DNA of 64,000 bases from Planococcus sp. CPCC 101016 (GTDB taxonomy: Bacteria > Bacillota > Bacilli > Bacillales_A > Planococcaceae): contig NZ_VOHB01000004.1 of NCBI RefSeq assembly GCF_007859295.1, forward strand, positions 282,761 through 346,760. Direction: 5' to 3'. Below, piece by piece: positions 43,127 to 52,340 of this stretch (position 1 is its first letter; the number at the start of each line of letters is the position of its first letter). Under the pieces are notes generated by a model. The model worked only from the letters and a program-made list of their open reading frames with translations. It made no database searches and was not told where the DNA came from. A program made the translations under genes and the position numbers.

Positions 43127-43501
43127 TTGAAAATTATCTATATTATTCTTCAGCTTCTCGCTATCACCGGTTTTTATCTGTTAGGCGAAGAATTGCAGAC
43201 CCTTTTTAATATCCCATTGCCAGGAAGCATCATCGGCTTCATTTTGCTGTTTACTGCGCTCATGCTGAAAATCTACCCGCTTGAATGGATTGATTCAGGA
43301 GCGCATTTTTTGCTGGCTTTTTTATCTCTTTACTTTATTCCAGCTACTGTCGGTGTTGTTGAATACGGAGAACTTTTTTCCGGCAAGGGCATTTTACTGA
43401 TTCCGCTCGTTATGGCCAGCACTTTCCTCACTATGGCAGCAGCGGGATGGGTCAGCCAATATACCGCGGAGAAAAGTGCTAAGCGAAAGGAGCGGTCCTA
43501 A
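43127..43501 (+). CDS. CidA/LrgA-family holin-like protein
   Basis: 124 residues, four hydrophobic helices. It begins MKIIYIILQLLAITGFYLLG, with the family motif LFNIPLPGSIIGFILLFTALMLK and FIPATVGVVEYG. CidA/LrgA forms a membrane unit with the LrgB partner; in B. subtilis a related pair (PftAB) moves pyruvate. The start is TTG 7 bp after GGAAGGTGG, matching the usual MKI N-terminus; a GTG 12 bp upstream is within the ribosome site. Confidence 0.87.
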   Translation: MKIIYIILQLLAITGFYLLGEELQTLFNIPLPGSIIGFILLFTALMLKIYPLEWIDSGAHFLLAFLSLYFIPATVGVVEYGELFSGKGILLIPLVMASTFLTMAAAGWVSQYTAEKSAKRKERS

Positions 43502-43503
43502 TC

Positions 43504-44196
43504 ATGGCATTCAATACAACAGCCGCTTTTTTTGCGGCACTGACCGTTGTTGTTTATCTGCTGACCAATTTTCTATACTTAAGATACCGAAAGACTTTAT
43601 TGAATCCGGTACTTGCTTCTACAGCCATCCTCGCCAGCATTTTGGTATTGGGCAACATCCCTTACGACACCTATATGTTAGGTGGCAGCTGGATTGGGAC
43701 ACTCCTCGGTCCGGCAGTTGTCGCCTTAGCCATCCCGCTTTACAAACAAAGAGAATTGCTTTTCACTAATCTGATTCCCATCATTTCAGGTATTGCGACA
43801 GGCGTTGTAGTGGGCATGACCAGCGGTATTTTATTTACACAGTTGTTCCGTTTCTCAAATGAGCTGATTCTGACAGTATTGCCAAAATCGTTGACGACAC
43901 CTGTCGCTATGCAAGTCGCCAGCAATCTTGGCGGCATCCCCTCGCTGGCTGCAGTTTTTGTGATGGTCGCAGGATTTACCGGTTATATCATCGGCCCTCT
44001 CCTTCTGAAGTGGCTGCATATCGATTCGCCGATTGGCCGGGGCATCGGCCTCGGCACTTCTGCACATGGCATGGGCACAGCGAAAGCATTTGAATATGGC
44101 CAGCAGGAAACTTCCATGAGTTCTGTTGCGATGACCTTGAGCGCAGTACTCGGTGCCTTACTGGGCCCTGTCGCTGCTTGGCTGCTGCTCCTGTAA
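43504..44196 (+). CDS. LrgB/CidB-family membrane protein
   Basis: 230 residues with about six to seven helices. Motifs PYDTYMLGGSWIGTLLGPAVVALAIPLYKQRELL, LPKSLTTPVAMQVASNLGGIPSLAA and GLGTSAHGMGTAKAFEYGQQETSMSSVAMTLSAVLGALLGP are diagnostic. It starts 2 bp after the CidA-like stop. No LytSR two-component genes are beside it. A bidirectional terminator follows. Confidence 0.92.
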   Translation: MAFNTTAAFFAALTVVVYLLTNFLYLRYRKTLLNPVLASTAILASILVLGNIPYDTYMLGGSWIGTLLGPAVVALAIPLYKQRELLFTNLIPIISGIATGVVVGMTSGILFTQLFRFSNELILTVLPKSLTTPVAMQVASNLGGIPSLAAVFVMVAGFTGYIIGPLLLKWLHIDSPIGRGIGLGTSAHGMGTAKAFEYGQQETSMSSVAMTLSAVLGALLGPVAAWLLLL

Positions 44197-44203
44197 CCTC
44201 AAC

Positions 44204-44245
44204 AAAGAACCGCCCCTCCAATCAAACTGGAGAGGCGGTTCTTTC
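44204..44245. terminator. Bidirectional terminator
   Basis: AAAGAACCGCCCCTCCA/TGGAGAGGCGGTTCTTT nearly perfect 17-bp stem between lrgB-like and ABC permease genes. Confidence 0.9.
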
Positions 44246-44265
44246 TATTATGGAGCGATACAAAT

Positions 44266-45870
44266 CTACCTTCCAATATCCCTGCGCTTAAAACCAGCCA
44301 TGCCTGCTGCTATCAAAATAACAGCAACCACAATCAGCATAACAGCATTGAAGTAATTCATTTCTTCGATTGGAATTTCAGATACATAGCCAAATGGCGT
44401 CAACCTCCCCACCCACTCAGGAAATTGGAACAAGCCACCGAGATAAATGACGAAGAATGAAAAAGCCAAGTACAACCACACAATGCCGCTTAAATTTGGC
44501 GCCCAGCCGAGAAGCAGCACCGCCACGCCGACCATGGCAAGCATCGCTGGCAAATAAGCCATTGCCGCCCCATAAAACATGCCAAGGGAAAGCTGTTCCT
44601 CCATCATCGCATTCCCCACCAGGCCAAGTCCCAGTGCCGCCAGGGTCAGCATGACAAAACCGGTCAAGAAGGACATGGCCAAGTAACTGCCCATCACCTG
44701 GTTTCTGGAAACAGCACGACTCAGAATATGCTCAAGACGGTCGTTTTTTTCTTCTGTCTTCAATTTCAAAATGGCCATTAAAACTGGAATGGTTCCCAAA
44801 ATCCCCATGACTGCCATGAGTACTGGAATAAATTGCTCTGTCAGCGAAAATCCTTCTACTTGAGCAATCATTTGCTGCATCAGGTTAATGTCTTTAAAAA
44901 ATGTTTCCAGATCACCAAGGACCGAACCATAGGAAGCACCAATCAACAGCAACCCGATGGCCCAAGCGATCAACCCGGTTCGCTGAAGCCGGAAGACGAG
45001 GCCGACCGGACTCAGAAGCGACCGGGAAGCTCTCTCTTTTCCGGCGCGTGAAGGCAAAAATCCGGAACCGAGGTCACGAATTGAATTAAGATACAAAGCC
45101 AGCGCCATCAGCAGCAGCGATCCTGCCAACGTCAATAAGATCGGCCACCAATAATTGTTCACGTAGGCTTCAGATCGCAAAATCCAACCAAGCGGTGAAA
45201 ACCAGGATAAGGTTTCATTTGTGACATCGCCGATGGCACGAATCATGTAAGCCAACAATAAAATTGTGATCGATAGCCCCAGTGTATTTCTGGCGTTTGG
45301 CGACAATTGTGCACACACAGCAGCAATTCCAGCAAAAATCATACCGGTAGCTCCTAAAGCGGCACCATATACGAGCGATCCTTCCAAGTCCACACTTTCA
45401 ATACCCAATGCGGTCAATGAAAATGCAGTCAGCAATGCTAAAATAATATTGGCAATAGTCAACACTGCTAATATCGACAGCAGGTTCGACAGGCGGCCTA
45501 CAGGCAATGATCGGACCATCTCGATGCGGCCATCTTCTTCATCTGTACGTGTATGGCGAGTCACTAATAAAATGCTCATCAGCCCTACTACCACAGCTGT
45601 CATGAGCAGCATTTCGTGCGCTGTCATGGCTCCGACAGTGTAATTATCCAGGCCATACCCCGGCCCCACCATCGCCGTCATAGCCGGATTGCGCATCGTT
45701 TCAGCCACAGCCTGCCGTTCTGCTGCATTCTGATACAAACCTTCAAAAGCCAAAGCAATGATTGCCGAGATAGCTGCGAACGATACGAGCCAAAGCGGCA
45801 GACGCAGCCGATCACGGCGCAAGACAAAACGCATCAACGTTCCTGTACCGTCAAAAAGATGTCGGGCCAT
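44266..45870 (-). CDS. ABC-2 type exporter permease (two six-helix halves)
   Basis: 534 residues with about 12 hydrophobic helices. Two similar halves are visible: TRTDEEDGRIEMVRSLPVGR in the first and LKTEEKNDRLEHILSRAVSR in the second, both the polar loop of TetAB/YhgE-like ABC-2 permeases. The first-half end (SPLGWILRSEAYVNNYWWPILL) and the second (TPFGYVSEIPIEEMNYF) also correspond. It exports an unknown drug or polymer. Its start overlaps the ATPase stop by one base (TAATG). Confidence 0.9.
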   Translation of the reverse strand: MARHLFDGTGTLMRFVLRRDRLRLPLWLVSFAAISAIIALAFEGLYQNAAERQAVAETMRNPAMTAMVGPGYGLDNYTVGAMTAHEMLLMTAVVVGLMSILLVTRHTRTDEEDGRIEMVRSLPVGRLSNLLSILAVLTIANIILALLTAFSLTALGIESVDLEGSLVYGAALGATGMIFAGIAAVCAQLSPNARNTLGLSITILLLAYMIRAIGDVTNETLSWFSPLGWILRSEAYVNNYWWPILLTLAGSLLLMALALYLNSIRDLGSGFLPSRAGKERASRSLLSPVGLVFRLQRTGLIAWAIGLLLIGASYGSVLGDLETFFKDINLMQQMIAQVEGFSLTEQFIPVLMAVMGILGTIPVLMAILKLKTEEKNDRLEHILSRAVSRNQVMGSYLAMSFLTGFVMLTLAALGLGLVGNAMMEEQLSLGMFYGAAMAYLPAMLAMVGVAVLLLGWAPNLSGIVWLYLAFSFFVIYLGGLFQFPEWVGRLTPFGYVSEIPIEEMNYFNAVMLIVVAVILIAAGMAGFKRRDIGR

Positions 45871-46787
45871 TATGACTCGCCTCCTGCTCCTGATTCCACC
45901 GCTTTGCTGGTTCCCTCATAATGGCGCATAAATAGCTCCTCTAAAGTTGGCGGCGAGCTTTCGATGCGGGTCACTCCGAACTGGCTGATATAACGGATGG
46001 CATGATCTACTTCGCTAGCGTCCACCTGGAAAGACAGCGCTGCACCTTTTTGTTGTATGCCGCTGACTCCTTTCAGCCCTTCTAAATTAGGAATCGGCTC
46101 TCTCGTTTCCACCAACAGGATTGTTCCCGTCAAATGCCGAAGTTCTTTCAATGTACCTGTCTCTATAATTTTCCCTTCCCGGATAATCGCTACTTTATCG
46201 CAGAGTTTTTCGACTTCGGATAAAATATGGCTGGACAGCAGGATGCTCTTCCCTTGTTTTTTTGCATCCAAAACATATTCTTGGAACACTCTTTCCATCA
46301 GGGGATCAAGTCCCGAGGTCGGTTCATCCAATATATACAGGTCCACATCGGAAGAAAACGCAGCAATCAACGCTACTTTTTGGCGGTTCCCTTTGGAATA
46401 GGTCCGACATTTCTTGGTTGGGTCCAAGTCGAATTTACGGATCAATTCCTGCCGCCGATCCAAATTATTTCCGCCGCGCAGTTTGACGAATAAGTCGATG
46501 ACTTCGCCGCCTGTAAGATTTGGCCAGAGATTGATGTCTCCCGGAACGTAAGCAACCCGTTTATGGATTTCGACTGCCTCTTTCCAGGCATCTTTGCCGA
46601 AAATTTCAGCATGTCCTTCAGAGGCTTTCAGTATCCCGAGAAGAATACGCAGCGTTGTCGACTTGCCCGCGCCGTTCGGTCCGATAAATCCATAGACCTC
46701 TCCTTCTCCCACTTCAATATTCACTCCGTCCAACGCCGCAAAATCTCCGAACTTCTTTGTCAGGTCAACCGTTCTCAAAACTGTCAT
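45870..46787 (-). CDS. ABC exporter ATP-binding protein
   Basis: 305 residues from ATG after AGGAGGG; the longer frame has no site. Walker A GPNGAGKST, Q-loop AYVPGDINLW, signature YSKGNRQKVALIAAF, Walker B LYILDEPTSGLDPL, H-loop SSHILSE. The C-terminal 80 residues (VETREPIPNLEGLKGVSGIQ...) are the usual DUF4162-like extension of drug exporters. It energises the adjacent 12-helix permease. It lies 11 bp after the TetR gene. Confidence 0.93.
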   Translation of the reverse strand: MTVLRTVDLTKKFGDFAALDGVNIEVGEGEVYGFIGPNGAGKSTTLRILLGILKASEGHAEIFGKDAWKEAVEIHKRVAYVPGDINLWPNLTGGEVIDLFVKLRGGNNLDRRQELIRKFDLDPTKKCRTYSKGNRQKVALIAAFSSDVDLYILDEPTSGLDPLMERVFQEYVLDAKKQGKSILLSSHILSEVEKLCDKVAIIREGKIIETGTLKELRHLTGTILLVETREPIPNLEGLKGVSGIQQKGAALSFQVDASEVDHAIRYISQFGVTRIESSPPTLEELFMRHYEGTSKAVESGAGGES

Positions 46788-46798
46788 GGATAGCCCTC

Positions 46799-47422
46799 CT
46801 AATTCGTATAAAAGCTTTTCTTGAGAATATCGAGGTATGCATAAAACTCTTCCCAATATGGTTCAAAATCCAGTTCCGTCATTTTCTTCCCTTGCAGCCT
46901 TTGCAGGAGATCCTGCTGATACCCATCAACTCCCCAGCGGATTAAATTGAATGCCTTGTCAGCGTCCACATCTTTTCTAAAAAGTGTTTTATCGATGCCT
47001 TCATACAACAGTGCATATCCTTGCACCTGCAATTGTTCGTAGCGCTTCTGCAGATGCGGCGGAAGATCCAAATCTTTCGTCAGCATGAACGTTCCCATAA
47101 AATTAAAGACATGTTCGTTTTCCAACTGCGCTTTCATCTTGATTTGTGCAGCTCCTTGAAGGCGTTTAATAAAATCAGCCTCTTTTATATCCACTAAACT
47201 CAAGTATTCATTGATGATGAAATTCAAACTGTATTCGACCAGGTATTCGTACAGCTCTTTTTTATTTTTAAAATAATAGAACAGCATCCCTTTTCCAATG
47301 CCTGCCTGTTTGACGATGCGATTGGTTGATGCTTGCTTGTATCCATTTTCAGCAAATTCCATTAATGCAGAATCAAGGATCTTCTGCTGTTTTTCCAGGT
47401 CAAGATTCTCAAACTTCTCCAT
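46799..47422 (-). CDS. TetR/AcrR-family regulator of the ABC exporter
   Basis: 207 residues. The N-terminal helix-turn-helix KILDSALMEFAENGYKQASTNRIVKQAGIGKGMLFYYFKNKKELYEYLVEY is standard TetR. The ligand domain is uncharacterised. The second ATG has AGAGGG at 7 bp and is preferred. It is first in an operon with the ABC ATPase and permease, and two dyads in its promoter suggest autorepression. Confidence 0.92.
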   Translation of the reverse strand: MEKFENLDLEKQQKILDSALMEFAENGYKQASTNRIVKQAGIGKGMLFYYFKNKKELYEYLVEYSLNFIINEYLSLVDIKEADFIKRLQGAAQIKMKAQLENEHVFNFMGTFMLTKDLDLPPHLQKRYEQLQVQGYALLYEGIDKTLFRKDVDADKAFNLIRWGVDGYQQDLLQRLQGKKMTELDFEPYWEEFYAYLDILKKSFYTN

Positions 47423-47446
47423 GCTCATGCCCTCTTTCTGTCTTTA

Positions 47447-47492
47447 GACCATATCGGTCGACTACAGAATACATCTTTCGACCACAATGGTC
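47447..47492. promoter_or_regulatory. Two TetR-type operator dyads
   Basis: GACC-ATATC-GGTC (47447-47459) and GACC-ACAAT-GGTC (47480-47492) are the same 13-bp dyad, placed 33 bp (about three helical turns) apart around the promoter. Confidence 0.75.
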
Positions 47493-47494
47493 AA
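47466..47494 (-). promoter_or_regulatory. Promoter of the TetR/ABC exporter operon
   Basis: Reverse strand TTGACC and TATTCT with a 17-bp spacer. The upstream dyad overlaps the -35 and the other lies just after the -10. Confidence 0.72.
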
Positions 47495-47654
47495 GGTATT
47501 GTATCGAATTATCTGATTTTTTATTTAACTATTTTTATAGAATGGTTGAGTAGCCAATTTACTAAGTTTTGCTTTATTTCAAAATCAAACCATTGCCCTT
47601 AAACCTTGTTAATGCTATGTTTTAATTGCCATAATATTATAGGAGGAATAGCAA

Positions 47655-48503
47655 TTGAAAAACTTATTTTTTACTAAAAAAGCTTCCATAGTTGCCGGTC
47701 TGGTGATTTTATCGCTTCTGAGTGCCTGTGGAAATAACGAAGATACAGCCTCTGAGGAAACAACGACTGCCTGGGATGAAATTCAGGAAGAAGGCAGCTT
47801 AACTGTTGCTACATCAGGTACGCTATTTCCTACATCTTATCGTGAAGAAGGTTCAGACGAGTTAACGGGCTTTGAAGTTGAGGTGGTTCGTGAAATCGGG
47901 GAACGTCTTGAGTTGGAAGTGGAATTTACAGAACTTGGTTTTGATGAAATGCTGACTTCTGTCCAAACTGGCCAAGTCGATCTTGCAGCCAACGACATTG
48001 AAATTACCGAAGACCGTCAGGAAAATTTCATCTTCTCCACACCGTTCAAGTATTCTTACGGGACTGCAATCGTCCGTTCGGGTGATTTGTCAGGCATCGA
48101 GACATTGGAAGACCTGGAAGGCAAAAAAGCAGCGGGTGCATCGACCTCCGTTTATATGGAAACTGCGCGCTCATATGGAGCTGAAGAAGTCGTTTACGAT
48201 AATGCCACCAACGAAACTTATTTGCGCGACGTTGCCATCGGACGGACGGATGTCATCTTAAATGACTATTATCTCCAGACTTTAGCGATTGCTGCATTCC
48301 CAGAACTGGAAATCACCATCCATCCAGATTTGAAATACAGCCCATCCGAAGTTGGAGTCGTCATGAATGAAAATAATGAAGAACTTGCCGAGAACGTCAA
48401 TCGTGTCATCGAAGAAATGCTGGAAGACGGCACAATCGCCGAAATCTCTGCTGAATTCTTTAACGGCGCCGACGTCACGGAAAAAGTGGATATTAAAGAA
48501 TAA
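47655..48503 (+). CDS. Amino-acid-type (PAAT) ABC substrate-binding lipoprotein, orphan
   Basis: 282 residues. Lipobox LLSAC (Cys25). The SBP_bac_3 pattern includes GSLTVATSGTLFPTSYRE, LTGFEVEVVREIGERLELEVEFTELGFDEMLTSVQTGQVDLAANDIEIT and SPSEVGVVMNENNEEL. It resembles cystine/polar amino-acid binding proteins. No permease or ATPase gene is adjacent, so it may use a permease encoded elsewhere. It starts at TTG 8 bp after AGGAGG. Confidence 0.9.
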   Translation: MKNLFFTKKASIVAGLVILSLLSACGNNEDTASEETTTAWDEIQEEGSLTVATSGTLFPTSYREEGSDELTGFEVEVVREIGERLELEVEFTELGFDEMLTSVQTGQVDLAANDIEITEDRQENFIFSTPFKYSYGTAIVRSGDLSGIETLEDLEGKKAAGASTSVYMETARSYGAEEVVYDNATNETYLRDVAIGRTDVILNDYYLQTLAIAAFPELEITIHPDLKYSPSEVGVVMNENNEELAENVNRVIEEMLEDGTIAEISAEFFNGADVTEKVDIKE

Positions 48504-48506
48504 GAC

Positions 48507-48542
48507 AAAAGAAGCCGCTCTTATTGAGCAGCTTCTTTTTCT
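48507..48542 (+). terminator. Terminator of the orphan binding-protein gene
   Basis: AAGAAGCcGCTC/GAGCaGCTTCTT followed by a T run, just after the stop. Confidence 0.82.
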
Positions 48543-48578
48543 TTGCGGCAGTCCGGCAACAAAATTCCCAATTATTTG

Positions 48579-48683
48579 GATATACTTTCTGCTTCAGTCT
48601 AAATACTTTCCGTTTGAGATGAAATACTTTCTGAATGGGCTTAATTACTTTCCAGAACCGGTGAAATACTTTCTGAAGTGGTT
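48579..48683. repeat. Tandem array, five exact 21-bp periods
   Basis: The core ATACTTTC (one copy TTACTTTC) starts at 48582, 48603, 48624, 48645 and 48666. It is preceded by two or three A/G/T bases, usually AA, and followed by about ten variable bases, usually beginning TG or CG. It sits between the binding-protein terminator and pxpB. Confidence 0.9.
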
Positions 48684-48783
48684 AAAGCCATATTTACATG
48701 CTGTTCTCTCCTCCTTTCGCAAACTTTATAAAAGCTCTATACTGAATAAAAAGCAAGAATAGTCTGTATATGGAGGCGTGTAG

Positions 48784-49482
48784 ATGAATATTTCTTTTTC
48801 GCCGCTCGGTGACCAGGCGATTGTCATTGAGTTTGGCAATGAAATCAATGAGCAAACAGAACAGCAAGTCAGAAAAGTATCTGCCCTGCTCGAAAGCCGG
48901 CCGCTGGAATGGATGATTGAATTTATCCCTGCTTTTACAACGGTAAGTATCTTTTATAATCCAATTCTGGCACCATACGATTTAGTGAAAACCCAACTGG
49001 CACATCTCTTGACTCAGTTGGGTGAAGTGCCGTCTGTCCATTCCAGAACTATCGAAATACCGGTTTGCTACGGTGATGAATTTGGTCCAGACCTGGAATT
49101 TGTGGCGCAGTATAACCAACTAACACCGCGTGAAGTTATTGACATCCATACTGCTGGCACTTATTCGGTCCATATGATCGGTTTTGCGCCCGGGTTTCCC
49201 TTTATTGGTGGCATGTCCGAAAAAATTGCCGCACCAAGACGTGAGTCACCCCGTCTTCGAATTCCGGAACGGACAGTTGGTATTGCCGGCATGCAGACCG
49301 GCGTTTATCCAATTGAAACGCCGGGAGGCTGGCAATTGATCGGCAGAACTCCACTTCGTCTGTTTCGTCCAGAAAATGATATTCCAAGCCTGCTGTGGGC
49401 AGGCGATAAAGTTATTTTTCGAGAAATCTCACAACAAGACTATCATGCATGGGAGGAAGATCCGGATGCTGAAAATCCTTAA
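48784..49482 (+). CDS. pxpB: 5-oxoprolinase subunit PxpB (KipI-like)
   Basis: 232 residues. FSPLGDQAIVIEFGNEI at the N-terminus, VCYGDEFGPDLEFVAQYNQLTPREVIDIHTAGTYSVHMIGFAPGFPFIGGM and VGIAGMQTGVYPIETPGGWQLIGRTPL are the CT_C_D signature. With PxpC and PxpA it hydrolyses 5-oxoproline to glutamate with ATP. In B. subtilis the homologue KipI also inhibits the sporulation kinase KinA. Confidence 0.93.
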   Translation: MNISFSPLGDQAIVIEFGNEINEQTEQQVRKVSALLESRPLEWMIEFIPAFTTVSIFYNPILAPYDLVKTQLAHLLTQLGEVPSVHSRTIEIPVCYGDEFGPDLEFVAQYNQLTPREVIDIHTAGTYSVHMIGFAPGFPFIGGMSEKIAAPRRESPRLRIPERTVGIAGMQTGVYPIETPGGWQLIGRTPLRLFRPENDIPSLLWAGDKVIFREISQQDYHAWEEDPDAENP

Positions 49483-50446
49483 AAGCGGTCTGCAGACCAC
49501 AGTTCAGGACCTGGGCAGGACAGGTTTTCAAAAGTACGGTGTCATTGCCAGTGGCGTCATGGATCCTTTCGCCCATCGTCTGGCCAATTTACTGGTTGGC
49601 AATAAAGAACAAGCGGCAACCATCGAAATCACTCTTGTTGGGCCTGTCATTAAATTCACTGAAGATGCGATTATCGCTCTATGCGGCGGTGACTTGAGTC
49701 CCCGAATAGATGACAAAGCCGTTGGTATGTGGCGCATGCTCGTCGTAGGTAAAGGTAGCACCTTGACGTTTGGAGAGCCTCGTATGGGTGCCCGGTGCTA
49801 TCTCTCAATTGCCGGCGGGGTCGACATACCTGAAGTGATGGGCAGCAGATCTACTTATCTGCGCGCAGGAATCGGCGGATTTCAAGGGCGTGCTTTAGAG
49901 AAAGGTGACGAGGTTCCTGCTGGCCAAATCAACAAGCAGCAAAAAAAAATAATGCAGAAGAGCACTGAAAACGAGTTTGACTGGCTCTTGCCGCCTGCCC
50001 GTTATTTTGAAGAACCGGTAATCCGGATGATGCCAGGGCGCCAATTCGATTTGTTCGATGATAACAGCAGACAACGGATTTTCAATGAGCCATTCACTGT
50101 TTCGCCGAATTCAGATCGGATGGGATACCGGCTGGAAGGCACAGGTCTGTTCTTAAAAACCCCAAAAGAATTAATCTCCGAAGCGGTATCCTTCGGTTCT
50201 GTCCAAGTTCCTGCAGACGGCAATCCCATTGTCCTGTTGGCAGACCGCCAAACTACAGGCGGCTATCCGAAAATCGGACAGGTGGCGTCTGTCGACCTGC
50301 CGTTAATCAGCCAATTAAAGCAAGGCCAGCAGCTGCGCTTTAAGGAGATCTCTTTGGAAGATGCACAGCAGCGTCTGATTGAGCAGGAGCAGGCTATTCG
50401 TCAAATGAAAGCGGCAATCCAACTGAAGTGGGAGGAATGGATATGA
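49466..50446 (+). CDS. pxpC: 5-oxoprolinase subunit PxpC (KipA-like)
   Basis: 326 residues from the ATG behind GGGAGGA; it overlaps pxpB by 17 bp. [42 protein letters not shown] and [35 protein letters not shown] are CT_A_B (biotin-dependent carboxylase-like) motifs. It forms the catalytic complex with PxpB. Confidence 0.93.
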   Translation: MLKILKSGLQTTVQDLGRTGFQKYGVIASGVMDPFAHRLANLLVGNKEQAATIEITLVGPVIKFTEDAIIALCGGDLSPRIDDKAVGMWRMLVVGKGSTLTFGEPRMGARCYLSIAGGVDIPEVMGSRSTYLRAGIGGFQGRALEKGDEVPAGQINKQQKKIMQKSTENEFDWLLPPARYFEEPVIRMMPGRQFDLFDDNSRQRIFNEPFTVSPNSDRMGYRLEGTGLFLKTPKELISEAVSFGSVQVPADGNPIVLLADRQTTGGYPKIGQVASVDLPLISQLKQGQQLRFKEISLEDAQQRLIEQEQAIRQMKAAIQLKWEEWI

Positions 50447-51213
50447 TACATAAAGTGGATTTGAATTGCGATATGGGAGAAAGTTTCGGTGCTTATAGAA
50501 TGGGCAATGATGAAGAAATTCTTGATTACGTCACATCCGCCAACATCGCTTGCGGCTTCCATGCAGGTGACCCATCCACTATGCGGAAAACCGTCAAATT
50601 GGCTCTTGAGAAAAATGTGGGCATCGGGGCTCATCCAGGGCTTCAGGATCTGGTCGGCTTCGGACGGCGCAATATAGCGCTGTCGCCTCAAGAAGCCTAT
50701 GATTTAACGATATACCAAATCGGCGCTCTGTACGGCTTTGTCAAAGCGGAAGGCGGAAGGCTCCAGCACGTCAAAGCGCACGGTGCCTTATACAACATGG
50801 CCGTGAAAAACACAGCACTGTCAGAAGCTATTGCCGAAGCCGTCTACAAAATCGACCCCGAGCTGGTGCTATTCGGACTGTCCGGCAGTGAAATAACAAA
50901 AGCCGGTGAAAAAATAGGGCTTCGTACAGCCAACGAAGTATTTTCAGACCGAACATATCAGCGGGATGGGTCGTTGACTCCACGGACAGAAAGCAACGCC
51001 TTGATCACCGACCCTGGAATTGCCATCGACCAGGTCATTCGGATGGTCAAGGAAAACAAAGTGGCAACCGTTGAAAATACCGATGTGGATCTCCAAGCAG
51101 AAACTATCTGCATTCACGGGGACGGTGTTCACGCACTTGATTTTGCTAGCGAGATTTCAAGATCCTTGAAAGAGGCTGGCATTAATTTGGTTAAGGTAAG
51201 CGAGTTTATTTAA
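50443..51213 (+). CDS. pxpA: 5-oxoprolinase subunit PxpA (LamB/YcsF family)
   Basis: 256 residues. [43 protein letters not shown] and [17 protein letters not shown], with VKAHGALYN later, are the YcsF motifs. Start is the ATG 7 bp after GGGAGGA, which overlaps the pxpC stop (ATGA). Third gene of the pxpBCA unit. A shared terminator with oppD follows. Confidence 0.94.
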   Translation: MIHKVDLNCDMGESFGAYRMGNDEEILDYVTSANIACGFHAGDPSTMRKTVKLALEKNVGIGAHPGLQDLVGFGRRNIALSPQEAYDLTIYQIGALYGFVKAEGGRLQHVKAHGALYNMAVKNTALSEAIAEAVYKIDPELVLFGLSGSEITKAGEKIGLRTANEVFSDRTYQRDGSLTPRTESNALITDPGIAIDQVIRMVKENKVATVENTDVDLQAETICIHGDGVHALDFASEISRSLKEAGINLVKVSEFI

Positions 51214-51248
51214 AGAAAACATATTTACTAACCGTTATGCATTGTCCG

Positions 51249-51291
51249 AAAAAAACCAGTAAAGCCTGATTTTAGGCCTTACTGGTTTTTG
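51249..51291. terminator. Bidirectional terminator
   Basis: AAAACCAGTAAaGCCT/AGGCcTTACTGGTTTTT between pxpA and the convergent oppD. Confidence 0.85.
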
Positions 51292-51301
51292 ATGTCTTAT
51301 T

Positions 51302-52327
51302 TTAAAAAGAAGACTTGCCTGTTTCTACAAGTTCCGGTGTTTCCGTCGACGTCCGCGGATCCTGCAGCCAACAAGCTACAGAATGTCCGGTTTCCGTTAC
51401 GATATCGCGCGGTGTATACGTATGGCATACCGCCATTGTATGCGGACACCGCGCCGCAAATGCGCAGCCTTCTCCAAGCGTTGCAAGATTGGGCGGCGAA
51501 CCGGCAATTGGCAGCAGTGGCTGCGAGCGGTCTTCATTCAGCTTCGGCATGGATTGCAGCAGTCCCAAAGTATAAGGGTGCTGCGGATTATAGAAGATTT
51601 CATCCAAAGTTCCCTGCTCCACGATTTTGCCGCCATACATCACAGCCACACGGTCAGCCATATTGGCGACCACACCCAAATCGTGGGTGATCAGAATAAT
51701 TGCGGTATCTGTTTTCTTTTGCAGGTCTTTCATCAAATCAAGGATCTGTGCTTGGATGGTGACATCCAAAGCAGTTGTCGGTTCATCTGCAATCAGCACC
51801 TTCGGGTTGCAGGCAAGCGCCAGTGCGATGACGACACGTTGCCTCATCCCCCCCGAAAATTGATGCGGATAATTGTCGAGCCGCTTTTCCGCTTGTGGAA
51901 TCCCGACGAGCTTCAGCATATCCAGTGCCCGCTCACGCGCCTGTGCTTTTGTCACCTGTTCGTGCCGTTGAACACCTTCCATGATTTGTTTGCCGACTTT
52001 CATCGTCGGATTCAACGAAGTCATGGGGTCTTGGAAGACCATCGAGATTTCTGAGCCCCGCAGATTGGTGACTTGCCTTTTGGACATCTGCAATAAGCTT
52101 TCACCGTTATAGACAATGTCGCCTTTGGTCACTTCTGTAGTGGCTGACGGCAACAGCTGCATAATGGATTTTGCAGTCACCGATTTGCCTGAACCCGACT
52201 CGCCAACGATAGCCAGCGTTTCTCCTTTTTTCAATTCAAAATTTACGCCCCGCACCGCTGTCAATTTGCCGGTTTGGGTCTTAAACGCTACGTGCAGGTT
52301 ATCAACTGTCAAAATAGTATCGCTCAT
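51302..52327 (-). CDS. oppD: Oligopeptide ABC transporter ATP-binding protein OppD
   Basis: 341 residues. Walker A GESGSGKSV, Q-loop MVFQDPMTSLNP, signature QFSGGMRQRVVIALAL, Walker B LIADEPTTALD, H-loop ITHDLGVV. The C-terminal oligo_HPY region includes GCAFAARCPHTMAVCHTY with conserved cysteines. It is the last gene of the opp cluster. The partner ATPase OppF, normally next, is absent here: the gene is followed at once by a terminator. Confidence 0.94.
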   Translation of the reverse strand: MSDTILTVDNLHVAFKTQTGKLTAVRGVNFELKKGETLAIVGESGSGKSVTAKSIMQLLPSATTEVTKGDIVYNGESLLQMSKRQVTNLRGSEISMVFQDPMTSLNPTMKVGKQIMEGVQRHEQVTKAQARERALDMLKLVGIPQAEKRLDNYPHQFSGGMRQRVVIALALACNPKVLIADEPTTALDVTIQAQILDLMKDLQKKTDTAIILITHDLGVVANMADRVAVMYGGKIVEQGTLDEIFYNPQHPYTLGLLQSMPKLNEDRSQPLLPIAGSPPNLATLGEGCAFAARCPHTMAVCHTYTPRDIVTETGHSVACWLQDPRTSTETPELVETGKSSF

Positions 52328-52340
52328 GATGGTTCCTCCC

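Noticed and set aside
48367-48762. Reading frame with heptad-like KYF repeats after the binding-protein gene
   Set aside because: The heptads simply reflect the 21-bp DNA array. The frame overlaps the binding-protein gene and its terminator and has no ribosome-binding site.
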